64,000 nucleotides of DNA from Adiantum capillus-veneris (lineage: Eukaryota > Streptophyta > Polypodiopsida > Polypodiales > Pteridaceae). The position numbers and the translations under genes were made by a program. Shown piece after piece: positions 31,675 through 43,222 of this stretch. The DNA is taken from NCBI GenBank assembly GCA_014529385.2, contig CM043959.1:2540858-2604857 (forward strand), in the 5' to 3' direction. Below the pieces are notes generated by a model. The model was not told the DNA's origin. It made no database searches and was given only the letters and a program-made list of their open reading frames with translations. Numbering within the stretch: position 1 is the stretch's first letter; each line of letters begins with the position of its first letter.

Positions 31675-32397
31675 GATGCCCTGCACTAAGCTCGAATAGC
31701 ACTCTATGCTGCTTTGTGGTGCAATATGAGATGTAGGAAAGATAGAGAAAAAAAGGTGTGTGGCTATTGAGAAGGATTTGTGAACTTTGTTTTTGCTGCA
31801 ATGTACTATTTTCTGTTAATAAGGTGTTATATTTTTTTGCTGCAATGTACTGTTTTCTGTTGAAGGTGTTAAATTTAAGGTATTAGATCTATAATGTTAG
31901 ATATGTAAGGTGCAGTAAGTAGATATGTTAGTTAATTAGTTGTTGTAGTATTGTGTTAAACAGTGTGTAACAATCGTTCTCTTAGTTGCAAGTAGGTAGG
32001 TTAGGTGTGTGGTGCACGCGAGCGCAGCGCGACGCGATCGCGGCGACCTTATCCTTTTTTTTTAATAAAAAAAATTAAATTTATTGCAAAGGAAGAACCG
32101 GGATTGTGAACATTCCAAGCCCAAGCCCAGGCTCAGGCCTCGGTCACCCTTTGGACTTATTTATTTTAGCCTCACGCCTAAGTCAAAATTGACCCTTTTG
32201 AGGACCATCGGAGCTTCAGGTAACCAAACGCTGTGCTGTAAAGCACACCATAACCCCCTGAGTGATACGCTCATTTCGAACTATCACACGCCCTAATCCA
32301 AAAACCGATCGTAAAAAGACATTAAAAAACATCAAAAAACGAGTGAAAACGAGATGTAAAACGCCCAAAAAATCAAGCGGTTAACCTTCGAGGGTAT
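31675..32397 (+). other. 5' untranslated leader of element C
   Basis: No open frame with a recognisable product. It contains a short CG-rich island with GCGATCGC at 32012-32048 and an A/T homopolymer stretch after it. From 32100 onward the base composition becomes more coding-like. Confidence 0.5.
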
Positions 32398-33240
32398 TTG
32401 CCAACACTTGTAGGGTTCCAAAGGCACATGTATCTATGCTTTTGTCATGTGATAGAGGCTAAGCAACTAGCAAGCACTTCGACTTACGCGGGTTCTCAAT
32501 ACCCACCTACCTTAGGTTCCGAGCCCTCGACGGGGACCCAAGGTAGTACAACCCAAGACCCAAACGTAGCGGCTAATGACTCTTCATCTGACTACAATAT
32601 TATGGAAGGATAACCTACACCAAACCCTGAGCAAGTAAACAAAAACGTACATTTCTGGGCCCCACAGCCTGTATCTAGTGTGTTTAGTCACTTTATAGAA
32701 ACCTTTAGTAGAGCTACTCGCTCTGAACCTGCGGCTAGTGAAGTTAATGAAGGTGAAGAGAGGTAGATTCACCTTTGGTATCTCAGGGGGATCCTATACT
32801 CCCCAAGAGTGTCCACGTCAATGTCCTGCCCCCTGCTTTCATGGAAGACCTTGCAAAGCAATCACCCCCCGAAGTTCTACAATGGTAGGAGTCTTGCGGA
32901 GGTGCAAGAAGTTGAGCGCTATATACAAGCGGCTAGGGAGAGGGAAATGGAGAGTTGCCTAGAACGACACCGAGCCATGAAGGGAAAGACCCCTGGGACA
33001 ACATGCATAGGAATTGAGTAATCGAGTGCTCTTGAGTTAGTAGGCAATGTGGGTCAAACTGTGGGGAACAACCATGCTTCCACCTCAAGGGAAACCTCTA
33101 GTATGCCGGGCCTAGAAGGGTTATTTCTCAATGAAAATTGGGAATATGACCTACAAATTGAAACCTGGATTGACATGTACAAGGGTTACACTTATCATAT
33201 AGGTTGGTTAGAAGTTGTACAATCTACTTGTAGCGCGTGA
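32398..33240 (+). pseudogene. N-terminal ORF of element C (gag leader region)
   Basis: One frame runs from ATG 32398 to 33240 with stops at about 32611, 32764 and 33019. It begins MPTLVGFQRHMYLCF and continues with a Ser/Thr-rich segment, VNKNVHFWAPQPVSSVFSHF, PPKFYNGRSLAEVQEVERYI (a charged helical stretch), and ENWEYDLQIETWIDMYKGYT. I do not recognise a domain. It lies between the primer site and the gag core, so it may be the gag N-terminus. Confidence 0.45.
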
Positions 33241-33974
33241 CAAGTCTAGAGAAGCGGCAGCAGATGCTATGCAATGTCATCCATAGCATCATCCAATCGG
33301 AGAGGAAAGACCAAGGGATTAGCATTCCTTCAATGGGTCTTATGAGATTCTTGGATACGGGCAAGGCCAGACAACCGACACTATCTCACATGGAAACTCC
33401 TTCAGTGAGTCCAATGGACCCTTCATATATTGTGTCACTTGGAGTTTCGGCACAGTCTGAATCCACAAGTAGTAGTTTTACTTTTCTAAATCTAGCTCAT
33501 CTGTCCCTCAAAGACGCTATGGGTACGATATCTACTCCACTCATGAGTACAAAAAGTACACCTTGGACCTCGTTTGTTAGTATTGCACCGCTACCTAGTA
33601 GCACAATGCCCCCAACAATACCTATAGGTGTGCATCAAGCCTATGTACCTGTCACACCTCATGCACATGGTGCAAGGGCTCACACTCCACAATGGAATTA
33701 TCCGAGCTCTTATTCAAATGGGGCCATACCATTTAGCAATAACATGTCGTATCCGGCACCGGCTATGCCTAGGGCCACACCGATGAACTTTGGACCACCA
33801 CGTGGTACACCACCATACAAAGTATGGGATACGAGGGTCGCGCATATGCCAAGGCTAAGGCCAACTCCCATCCCACATGTAGTTCCAGGAGCACCTGCAC
33901 CTGCGGCCACTATAACTTATTATTTAGGAGATTTGGCAGCATTTTGCTCAAACCATCGATTAATCTATTGCTAA
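33237..33974 (+). CDS. Proline-rich linker ORF of element C gag
   Basis: An open frame of 245 codons, shifted one frame from the preceding ORF. The first part is polar; residues 95-230 are rich in Pro, Ser, Thr and Met (LPSSTMPPTIPIG, MSYPAPAMPRATPMNFGPPR). No motif known to me. Proline-rich linkers often precede the gag core in plant Ty3 elements. The shift implies damage, because the gag core follows in the same frame 60 bases later. Confidence 0.4.
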   Translation: MTSLEKRQQMLCNVIHSIIQSERKDQGISIPSMGLMRFLDTGKARQPTLSHMETPSVSPMDPSYIVSLGVSAQSESTSSSFTFLNLAHLSLKDAMGTISTPLMSTKSTPWTSFVSIAPLPSSTMPPTIPIGVHQAYVPVTPHAHGARAHTPQWNYPSSYSNGAIPFSNNMSYPAPAMPRATPMNFGPPRGTPPYKVWDTRVAHMPRLRPTPIPHVVPGAPAPAATITYYLGDLAAFCSNHRLIYC

Positions 33975-34030
33975 GAATATGTGTAACACGACTGATAGAG
34001 AGCCTAGAAGTAAGGAAGTACAAATAGCTA

Positions 34031-34655
34031 AGCTCACACAAAATTTAGTGGAGATGGGGATGTGAGAAAGTATATCAAAGTGTTTGAACAGATATGCGAT
34101 TCTCTAGGAGAACAAAATGACCTGCATAAGAGTAATGCTTTAAGCCTAACCTTAAGTGGGAAGGCTGGGGATTGGTATAGAACCCTAAGGGTGGAAGAAA
34201 AAACAATTTACCCTACTCTTAGGAGACTGTTCTTGAAAGAATACATACGAGAGGGAGTGCTTTGGGGTGTAGCCTCTCAGCTCCAGAAAGCCTAATGAGA
34301 GGAAGGAGAGTCGGTGAGAGACTTTATTAGTCATTTGAAGCATTTGAATTCTCGTTGTAATCAAAATGAGTGCTTCCCTAATAATCAATTGCTTGATAGA
34401 TTCATTAGGGTATTACGACATGAGGATATCTACAATGGCCTAGTGATTAGAGGTATCACCACTTGAGAAGCAGTCACCACCAATGCAATCCAATTGGAGG
34501 ATAATTTAATGATTCAAGGAGAAACAGTGTCTGTTGAGCCTAAATCTACTAGCTCGCAAGCATTGGGGCATCAACCATTGACCCTAAAGCCTATTGCTAA
34601 GGAGCCAAAGATATCTAAGATGACTTTAGTAGATCTCACCAAGGCAGAGTCTTAG
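34031..34655 (+). pseudogene. gag core of element C
   Basis: Reads AHTKFSGDGDVRKYIKVFEQ, then NALSLTLSGKAGDWYRTL and LRRLFLKEYI, then after a stop at 34293-34295 EEGESVRDFISHLKHLN, NQLLDRFIRVLRHEDIYNGL and a second stop near 34466. This is the standard retrotransposon gag core: F-x-G-x-G-D start, L-x-G-x-A-x-x-W-Y centre, G-E-S-V-R-D-F end. Zinc knuckles follow. Gag packages the RNA into particles. Two stops inactivate this copy. Confidence 0.75.
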
Positions 34656-34683
34656 AGACAATCGTGCTCCACAAAACAATCAT

Positions 34684-35754
34684 ATGTATCCAAGAAGGGA
34701 GCAACAATGGTGCTCAATATGCTATGGCCGGCATAGTACCAATGAATGCCCTACTTTTAGAGTAAAACTCAATGGGAATTACAATGCCTGTGGGAGGTAT
34801 GGTCATCAAGCTAAGGATTGCATAGTATTTAAGCGTGTGATGACCAATAGATCAACCTTAGCATGGACAGACACACCTCGAGTGCCTGCATTGATACCGG
34901 TCCCACCTCTTGAACAAATGTCACAACACATGGTCCCTAGGGCCCAAAATGTTTTTCAAACAACACCCTTACCACCTCTAGTGCTAGGACCGTAACCACC
35001 ACATATGAGAATCACTTCTATGAATCAAGTGGGTTGTGAGTAATCTATTGCTTGTTTGGAAGGCTGTGAGGAAGATATAGACCCTAATATTGCCTATGGG
35101 ATTGATGCGCTTGAAGAAAGTCCACAATACTACATGGAGGACTATTGGGGACAAGTCAAACCTGTCTATCAAGTAGCCGCTCTTGCTGCAAGAGGCCAAA
35201 ATATCAATTACACTGCCAAGAGACCACCTCTTCAATGCTATGAGTGTGGAGGTCCACATCATGTGGCCGAGTGTCCTATTAGGCTACAAAAGAACACCAC
35301 ACTAATACAAACCAATCAAGCGAGCACGTCTAGAATGCCGATACTCATGTGTATTCGATGTGGCATAGATCATTTGATTGCCAAATGTTTAAATAATCCA
35401 AATGCACTGAAGATCACGCCATTAAACTTGATTAAGGTTATCGAGGAGCCATCACAAAGTACACCTGTGGTACCAGTAACCATACTCACATGATCAATGC
35501 TCCAAAAACAAAATTATATTCTTGAAGAAAGAGACACGGCATCCATTTCCCAATCTCAAACTAAGAAGAAAACACAAAGGAAGAGATCACAAAAAGCAAC
35601 GAAGTCAGACCCCAATTCAAAGACCAACATAGGGACTGGTGACGACCCCGTATATATGAACGACGGTGAAGAGGATTCCAATTCATGTGAAACCATGGAG
35701 ATCAAAACGACCACTAAGAAAGAAACCAACAAGGAAGATCATCATGAGCCATAA
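34684..35754 (+). pseudogene. gag C-part of element C with four zinc-knuckle-like motifs
   Basis: A single frame with stops at 34993, near 35041 and at 35491. It contains CSICYGRHSTNEC (C-x2-C-x3-H-x4-C), then YNACGRYGHQAKDC (first Cys replaced by Tyr), then CYECGGPHHVAEC and CIRCGIDHLIAKC (both C-x2-C-x3-H-x4-C). A Lys-rich tail follows (QTKKKTQRKRSQKATK) and an acidic end. Four knuckles are more than the one or two usual in gag. They would bind nucleic acid during packaging. The motifs come in two pairs about 110 codons apart, hinting at an internal duplication. Confidence 0.65.
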
Positions 35755-35870
35755 TGGCCAGGATCCAAGAAGAAGATAGGAATTTATCCAAACCCTATTG
35801 AGGAGATCGAGCGAGTCAAGCAATTAAGGAGTTTGGTAGAAGATACCCAAAGGGATCTAGAACCAGCACT
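35755..35870 (+). other. Short spacer between gag and protease of element C
   Basis: The frame continues in places (EEIERVKQLRSLVEDTQRDL is readable near 35800-35860), so gag and protease were probably one polyprotein. Confidence 0.4.
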
Positions 35871-36722
35871 ATGCAGATCCAGATTACAAACACATTGTTC
35901 CCTATGCAACAACAACCTCACAAAGTCCATAGACCCCTAGCCATACCTAGTGTCATCCAAGAAGAAAGTGACTTAAAGTCATGGGAAAGTAGGCGTACTC
36001 ACTTTTTGTTGGAAAGAATGTTTACAGAGGGACTACCCCTTATCAAAGAAATGGAGATCCCATCTTCCCCACATCAAGGGACTAAATCCCAAAAGGTGCC
36101 GTTAAATATTGCCAAATTGATGGATTTCATGGCTTCAGAAGTTAGAACCACCATCATGTCCAAACTATATGGAGACCCTGAGCTAGTATTAATTCTTCAA
36201 GCTTTTCTCAATGGAGAACTGAAGGTCAGGCTACAACAATTTGCACAGATGGATGGAACTAGGGAGATGCCAATAGAAGAGGAACACTTAGATCCACAAC
36301 CCAACCTAGATGAGAATCCTATTGTAGAAATACCTGTTAACAAGTTGGGACAGTACTTTGAGGGCAATGAATCCAATGCAACCATACCAATCACTGCCAA
36401 AGGATTAAATATGAAGGGAATCCTTGATGGTGGTGTTGGGGTTAGCATTATGACTAAAAATTGATGGGAATCTATGGGAAGACCTCACCTTGGGACCACA
36501 ACCATAGTCTTAAAGATAAACAATGGGTCTATTGTTAAACCTATTGGGATGCTAGAAGATCTCAAGATCAAGGTCTTTGGACATAAAATAAAAAATACCT
36601 TCATTGTTATGGATCTCTCCAAGCACACTATGGCATCTGAGATGATCTTAGGATGTCCTGTCATGAGGGAAGCAAAAATGGTGCATGACTGGTCTAAAAA
36701 CCATGTCTACTTGCAGTTCTAA
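35871..36722 (+). pseudogene. First retropepsin (aspartic protease) region of element C
   Basis: One frame with a single stop at 36462-36464. The N-terminal 175 residues are polar linker (including LMDFMASEVRTTIMSKLYGD). The protease begins ITAKGLNMKGILDGGVGVSI, with the catalytic Asp in a DGG setting as in elements B and D, and continues MGRPHLGTTTIVLKINNGS, KNTFIVMDLSKH and EMILGCPVMREAKMVHDW, which is the flap and the I-L-G-x-P C-terminal block. It would process the gag polyprotein. Confidence 0.7.
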
Positions 36723-37559
36723 GATTTTGTCATTCGAGTGGATCTTGTAATTGGTCAAGCACATCCTCTAGGAAACAGGTTTTTAGTTGATCATAGATCT
36801 GACATCACAGTTCACTCGGCCCCATTGCTGTATTGTTACACATGTAAAATGGACCCACTGATGTTGGGGAAGATTCTGCTTATATGGATGTACTACCTGG
36901 GATGATTGAGTCAGACAATATGGATTGGGTCCACTTAGCGGGGAAAGAGGGGACGACCTGGGTAACACCTGAGGGGATGAAATGCCACCAGTTGTACCCT
37001 TAAATATGCTAGAAGCAATGCATATAGCTTTTGATGACCTACAAGATGAAGGTTCGATTGGCATTGGAACCAATAGCATCTCACAAGACTATAGCCCAGA
37101 CGATTTGGGGTCAGAATCATCAATTGAAATTGACTCTGATGATAAAGAATTTGAGTTAAATCTTAGTGCAAATGTGGGGACAAACCATTCAAGGCCAAGT
37201 GGTACCCTAGATGACAATCTATCCATGACAATCTGTCCAAGGGAGCAGAAGACACAAGTAGCGATTCATCTAGTGACTCTTCACTAGAGATCGGTCGTAA
37301 TAAAAAATTATACAAGAAGAGTAAGAGATATAAGAGGCAATGATATTGAGCAAATGTGCGTGCTAGAATAAATAAAAAGAAATCTCCCGCAGAATGGCTT
37401 AATTATATAGGGCAAGAGCTTAAAAAGATCCAAGCAAGAGTTGAGGCTCGAGAAAGACGACAACATCTTAGATGCCAATGAGAGGCTAATATGGGAATCA
37501 CATAAGCATTTTTCGGAGACACTGATGATGATTCATTGGAATCTGAGCCACCTCTATGA
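36723..37559 (+). pseudogene. Linker with an acidic ORF between the two proteases of element C
   Basis: The clearest frame is 36982-37287: VPLNMLEAMHIAFDDLQDEG, then SESSIEIDSDDKEFELNLSA, strongly acidic. Other parts are broken by stops. No RT motif (no MPFG, no x-D-D) could be found in any plus-strand frame here, where pol would normally start. Confidence 0.45.
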
Positions 37560-37711
37560 TATCCAATTGAACTAAATAGCCTCTATGGGAGAGTACTATC
37601 TAAGGCGTTATTGGATACAGGAGCTCAATATGATTTGTCATCCTATGGAGTTTGTCGTCAGCTAGGAAAACCACCCCTATCCACAACACCATCCAAGTCA
37701 ATGAGAGCGAG
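37560..37711 (+). pseudogene. Second retropepsin of element C, N-terminal half
   Basis: Reads LNSLYGRVLSKALLDTGAQY and then DLSSYGVCRQLGKPPL. LLDTGA is the canonical aspartic protease active site, unlike the DGG site of the first protease. The domain ends abruptly near 37711. Its C-terminal half seems to be at 39905-40080, so about 2.2 kb separates the halves. Confidence 0.6.
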
Positions 37712-38759
37712 CTTTTTGAAATTGGGCCTCTAAACCCAAACCAATGGGCCTACCCTCACAAAATGTTTGTAAAGAGGTACGCACACTACTTGGGGCACCA
37801 CCTTCTTTTGGGAGTGGAGAAGGAAACCAATCAAAATAACACTTGCACTCACCCACTCAAGCAACACACTTTGAAAACCCCTTACTCTATGTGCACTTGG
37901 ACACTTGACACCATCAACGATTATGCAACCCAATGCCGTGCATCAAATGTAAATATGCAATTTGTGGAATAGCATTCACCTTCTCCCCATAAGAAGACCC
38001 ATGATACATCCAAACTCCTCCTCTCCCAAGCACTCATCAAAAAATCATGCGCACAAGACTTGCCTCTCAAACACACAAGAGAATCACCTACATCGAACTA
38101 ACACACTTTGCATAGAGAGCTCATCTCCATCTATGCAATGCCGTGACAAATAAAATCACCATGAGAGGTAGCCACATGCATATGTAATGAAGCAAAAGAG
38201 AGTTGGAGTGAGAAATTTCTTCAGACTAATTGAATAAGTGTGGAGAAACAAACCAATGGTAAATTCAGAGTAGAACACTTACTTGATTTCTCGCACACCT
38301 TTTAAGGGGAAGACAGACGCAGGCTAACCATCACGAATTGAGACACTTGGTTGTTTGAAGATGATGTAATGATCATTAACATAACCATGAGAGAGATCAT
38401 GATGTATCTACAAGTTATTGAGGTGCTACAATGATTTATTGGGTTGATGGAGTAAGAGATTGTAGAATAGAAAGAGTGGAGGATAGAGTTGCACTTCCTC
38501 CAAAGAGGAGGGTTAGGAGGGAGGATGTGAAAGAGGGAGAGTTGGGGGTTTCTCTACTATTGATCAAGATTAACATGAAGTTAAAAATATAGGTGTGTGT
38601 CCTTGAGTCTCTCCAAGGGGGGCTATTTATAGTTGTGCAGGAGTGGGATTATGCTACACTTAATTTGGGTGAGTGATTAGCCCTAATTAAGTGTCCTTTG
38701 ACCACTCATTGAATATTGGACATAAAATGGACTATTTATTCACAAAAAATATCATTTTA

Positions 38760-39030
38760 GACCGTGAAGGCTCCATAGGGGTGCATAATGTAGGTGGGCC
38801 CCACCATGAGGCCCTACGGGTGGCTCCTGCAGGGTATCTCAACTTGTCTGTCTTGACATTTAGAAAGCATCTTTAGGTTGGTCCCATCACATGCAAGTGA
38901 CCGTGAAGGCTTCATAGGGGTGCATAATGTAGGTGGGCCCCACCATGAGGCCCTACGGGTGGCTCCTGCAGGGTATCTCAACTTGTCTGTTTTGACATTT
39001 AGAAAGCATCTTTAGGTTGGTCCCATCACA
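38760..39030. repeat. 139-bp tandem duplication
   Basis: 38760-38898 and 38899-39030 are nearly identical, with two visible substitutions (CTCC/CTTC and TCTT/TTTT). Each contains GGTGGGCCCCACCATGAGG, an inverted repeat around GTGGGCCCCAC. Confidence 0.95.
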
Positions 39031-39136
39031 CTCATTGCTCTTCTAGAAGATGAGTAGGGGCAAAATAAGATCTCACCCTCTTGATTTACTTGATTTACAG
39101 TTCCCTTTTGCTGCGAATCTGACAGATTTACACTAT

Positions 39137-39318
39137 TTTGACCATAACTTTTTACCTGTAGCTCGGAATGACATGCTTCAAAAGGCAAATTTGACCTTCT
39201 CAACATGTTTGATATGAATTTGGACTATTCTTCACGCCCATGCACCAAGGAATTCGGTTTGGAAGGTCCACACTAGGCTAGGGAACCTTTTGCTTCCAAG
39301 TCTTCTTGTATGGGCCCT
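39137..39318 (-). repeat. Long inverted repeat, right copy
   Basis: Reverse complement of 25122-25303: it reads TTTGACCATAACTTTTTACC through TTCTTGTATGGGCCCTTT. The two copies are 14 kb apart, one outside and one inside element C. Confidence 0.85.
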
Positions 39319-39904
39319 TTGCTTGTATGCATCCAAGGGGAATCATGCTTTTTCAAAAGGGTATGATGCTTAAACAAATAGAGGAGGCCCAATATTATTT
39401 GCTTGTGAAAAGAATATACAATTTGAGTCTTTTTGAAAGGAGAAAAACTATATGTATAGTCTTAAGAGATATTGGGCCACATACGTAGAGGGCATAGAAG
39501 ACTTGTAGAGATGGACCATAATCTTTGGTAAAGACAAGTGGAGAGTTGATTTCCATGGTAATTTATCTATATGGGATGGAAGATGGATATATTATTTTTC
39601 TACTACTAATTTACAAGAGGTATGAAAGTTTGGGGGTAGATAGTTGGTTATTGTATGCTTAATTTTATTTACAAAGCAAAAAGAAAAGGGTGGTAATATA
39701 AATATATGACTAAGGTGACATTTTTGGGAAGAGTACAATGTATGTGTCGCCACAAAGGTTAAACGAAGAGGGGGAATTTACTCTAGATAACTTAATAGCG
39801 TAGCAAAATATATACACATATGAGGAAGAGGACGTTGAGTAGGCTGAAAAAATGTTGCAAAAAGATGGTTACCATTTTATGCCACTCATCAAAAGTGTCG
39901 TAAG

Positions 39905-40680
39905 AAGAAGACCATTGTTTTTGGAATCCTACACACTCCTATTATTTATGACAATGGAACCATGGTTCAAAGCTTTTGGGTCATGCCTGTTGGTACTATG
40001 GAGGGTAATATAAACATGGGACGCAGATGGATGTCTGCAATCAAATGTAATATTGATTGGGAGACCGGGAGTATCACAATGCAGAAGCCAATTCATGGCC
40101 CTACAACCCAAGGAATAACACCTGAAATCTCACCTCTTCATACAAAAAAAAACAACAAAAAATTGCCAATCCAAAAAGTCACAACATCCTTGTCAGTAGC
40201 ACAACCCTCTAAAGCTTCAACTTCCATGGCTACGACATATAGTGCTACATCAAAGTCTCCACATGATCAGACCAAGGGTACATATCAATGGGTCCCCAAG
40301 GTAATGTTATCGAACCACCCTATGGTTCAAGTTAATTCACAAAGGAAACCTCGAAGGAAGGTGTCCACTGAGGTTAAGAAGGTGAAAACCGAATCATGTT
40401 GGATCCCCAAACAACTATTAGAAGCCCAGGGCTACTATGATGGAAATGATCGAATTTGGGTACCTAAACATAAATCGTGTCCTTCCCTATCCACTACAAA
40501 ACCATGTGAGTCAAACCTTGTTCTTCGAAAGCCGATGGAAGACCGTGGGAAGGGAAAGATCACAGAACGCTACACACCTATTCCAGAGCTAATTTGGGTT
40601 CCAAGGCAAAAACAATCTATTCGGCTTAGCTCAGGAAAGGGGGAGTTCCATGAAGCTTCTAGCTCCTCATGTAATGCATC
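39905..40680 (+). pseudogene. Protease C-terminal half and ORF with W(V/I)P(K/R) repeats (element C)
   Basis: The frame is open from before 39905 into the LTR of element D. It reads KCRKKKTIVFGILHTPIIYD, SFWVMPVGTMEGNINMGRRW (the C-terminal block of a retropepsin) and NIDWETGSITM. A Ser/Thr-rich stretch follows, then a basic segment with four Trp motifs: WVPK, WIPK, WVPK and WVPR at residues 110, 147, 166 and 212 counted from ATG 39962. In the intact element the ORF would have ended about nine codons beyond the D insertion, at a TGA near 51413. The function of the Trp repeat region is unknown to me; the spacing and basic charge suggest nucleic-acid or protein binding. The sequence after 40680 is read-through into the D LTR. 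Confidence 0.6.
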
Positions 40681-41198
40681 TGACGGGAGCAAAGCGATAC
40701 CCAAACCCCAACGGCCTCTAAAACGCCGGGGGCCGATGGCACGCCTCGAGCCGGTCACGGTAAAGCGAACAGGGGGGCATCACCTAGCTTTGAGCGGCTA
40801 GGACGCAGACCACAGTGATGTGAACACTACAAACTTACACACACACACACACACATTGACAAATGATGAAAACCCTTGGGGATGTGAGGGAGAATTATTT
40901 CTGCAGTATTTACAATGACCTTCCTTCCGACAAAGCGGCACACCGTGGTGATAGAGAGGTAGGGAGAAGAGATGGTGAAACTACTTGGTGCGTTCTTTAA
41001 AGACGACTCGATGATTGTGAAACTTGCTACCAAGAACGTGTATGTGTGTGTGCATCGACCATTGGAGTCGAGAGGTGGACGTGGCTCCCTTCACATGGTG
41101 CAATTCCCAAAGCAAACCATCACACAAGCCCCCTCCCCGTGATGCCAATAGTGTCAATTCTTCCCACTAAAACTGTACCAAGTGCTAACCTCTCATGA

Positions 41199-41202
<4 letters not shown>

Positions 41203-41234
<32 letters not shown>
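41203..41234. repeat. Poly-C run (32 C)
   Basis: Uninterrupted C run, G on the element strand. The other LTR has only a short interrupted C run (50440-50455) at this place. Confidence 0.9.
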
Positions 41235-41235
<1 letters not shown>

Positions 41236-41252
41236 ATATTGACCTCTTAGTG

Positions 41253-41262
41253 CCCTTTTATA
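41253..41262 (-). promoter_or_regulatory. TATA box of element D LTR (left copy)
   Basis: CCTTTTATAGG on the plus strand is CCTATAAAAGG on the minus strand; conserved at 50473-50482 in the other LTR, just inside the poly-C run. Confidence 0.55.
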
Positions 41263-42248
41263 GGCGTTGGCTGCTTGGATTAGGGTAATCCCGGTTTGAT
41301 TAGGGTAAGCTAATCGGGGAGGCAAAGCAAGGTGGTGGGCCGGTGTGGTTGACCCTTGCTTTGTCTTGGGGGGTTATTAAAAATGAAAACCTCTAGGTGG
41401 GCCTTTGTGACCATCACCTAGAGAGAGGGAATTTACAAATTGGGAATTTTACAAGGCTTGGGTGAAAACTGAAAAAATGATGATGATAACCTACGGTTTA
41501 CTGAAAATGGTGTCCTGGTTGCGTGACGCCGGCTAATGGTGTGTTGCCTGTGCATCTGTGTAGCATGTACGTCTTTTCGGGGTCGGTCAGGGCATGCCTT
41601 CCGCACCTTTGCTCTTTTCCTTGTCAGTGTCGCGTGATTCCGGCTTCTCCTTCTTTTGTTGATGTTGATGCCATAGAATTCTTTTGTTTTTATTGTATTT
41701 TATATGTGGTGTGTATATACGTGTGTGTATATGTATATGGGTGAGTGCGTGAGTATGTATAAGTGTGAGTGCGTAAGCGTGAGTGTGTGTGTGTGTGTGT
41801 ATTTGTATATGTATGTGTGTGTGTGAGCGTGCGTGGGAACAAGAGGTAATATTATGTATATATATAGTAAATATATATTTTTTTTTTAGTTTTTTTCGGG
41901 CCTGTTGGTGATGCAGAGGCGGGGGTGAAGATGGAGTGAGAGAGGGGGTGGGTGCGCAGTGTGTGTGTGTGTGGTGTGTATGTATGTCTGTGTTGTGTTG
42001 CTTCACGACGGCGCCTACGGGCTGTGTACAAAGCGCGAGAGAGGGGGTGAAAACGGGGCCGCCTGCGGGCTGTGTAGGGAGCGCACGAGAGAGAGAATGA
42101 GGGTGGGGTGAGGTGGCGAGGGAGGGGAGAGGGGATAGGGGGGTGGTGTGTGGCTGTGTATGGCCGAGAGCACTCGAGCAGGTGTGGGCGAGCGTGAGTC
42201 CCAGATGGGGTAGCCGACAGAGGGCAAGATAAGGGGGGGTATGTAGTC

Positions 42249-43084
<836 letters not shown>

Positions 43085-43103
43085 TATGGTGAATGATAAA
43101 GAG

Positions 43104-43130
43104 ATTTTTTTGTTTTTTTTTTCTTCTTTT
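43104..43130 (-). promoter_or_regulatory. Polypurine tract of element D (T/C-rich on the plus strand)
   Basis: A run of T with a few G and C next to the inner end of the left LTR. On the minus strand it is A/G-rich, in the place where plus-strand cDNA synthesis is primed. Confidence 0.45.
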
Positions 43131-43222
43131 GGTAACAATTCTTCCCTTCCTTAGGGTGTGGTTCTTACGGTCACGGTTTCAAAATCCGACCATCATTAGC
43201 CCTCCCATCTGGCTAGAGGCAT

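Larger units (their letters stand above)
37712..39900. other. Probable insertion splitting the second protease; non-coding
   Basis: About 2.2 kb without a recognisable gene. It holds a 139-bp tandem duplication (38760-39030), one arm of a long inverted repeat (39137-39318) and a CTATTTATAG box at about 38632. No terminal repeats or target duplication could be defined. It may itself be made of more than one insertion. Confidence 0.5.

Noticed and set aside
32012-32048. CG-rich island with GCGATCGC in the leader of C as a promoter or origin
   Set aside because: Too short, single, and no TATA or transcription evidence near it; only noted as part of the leader.
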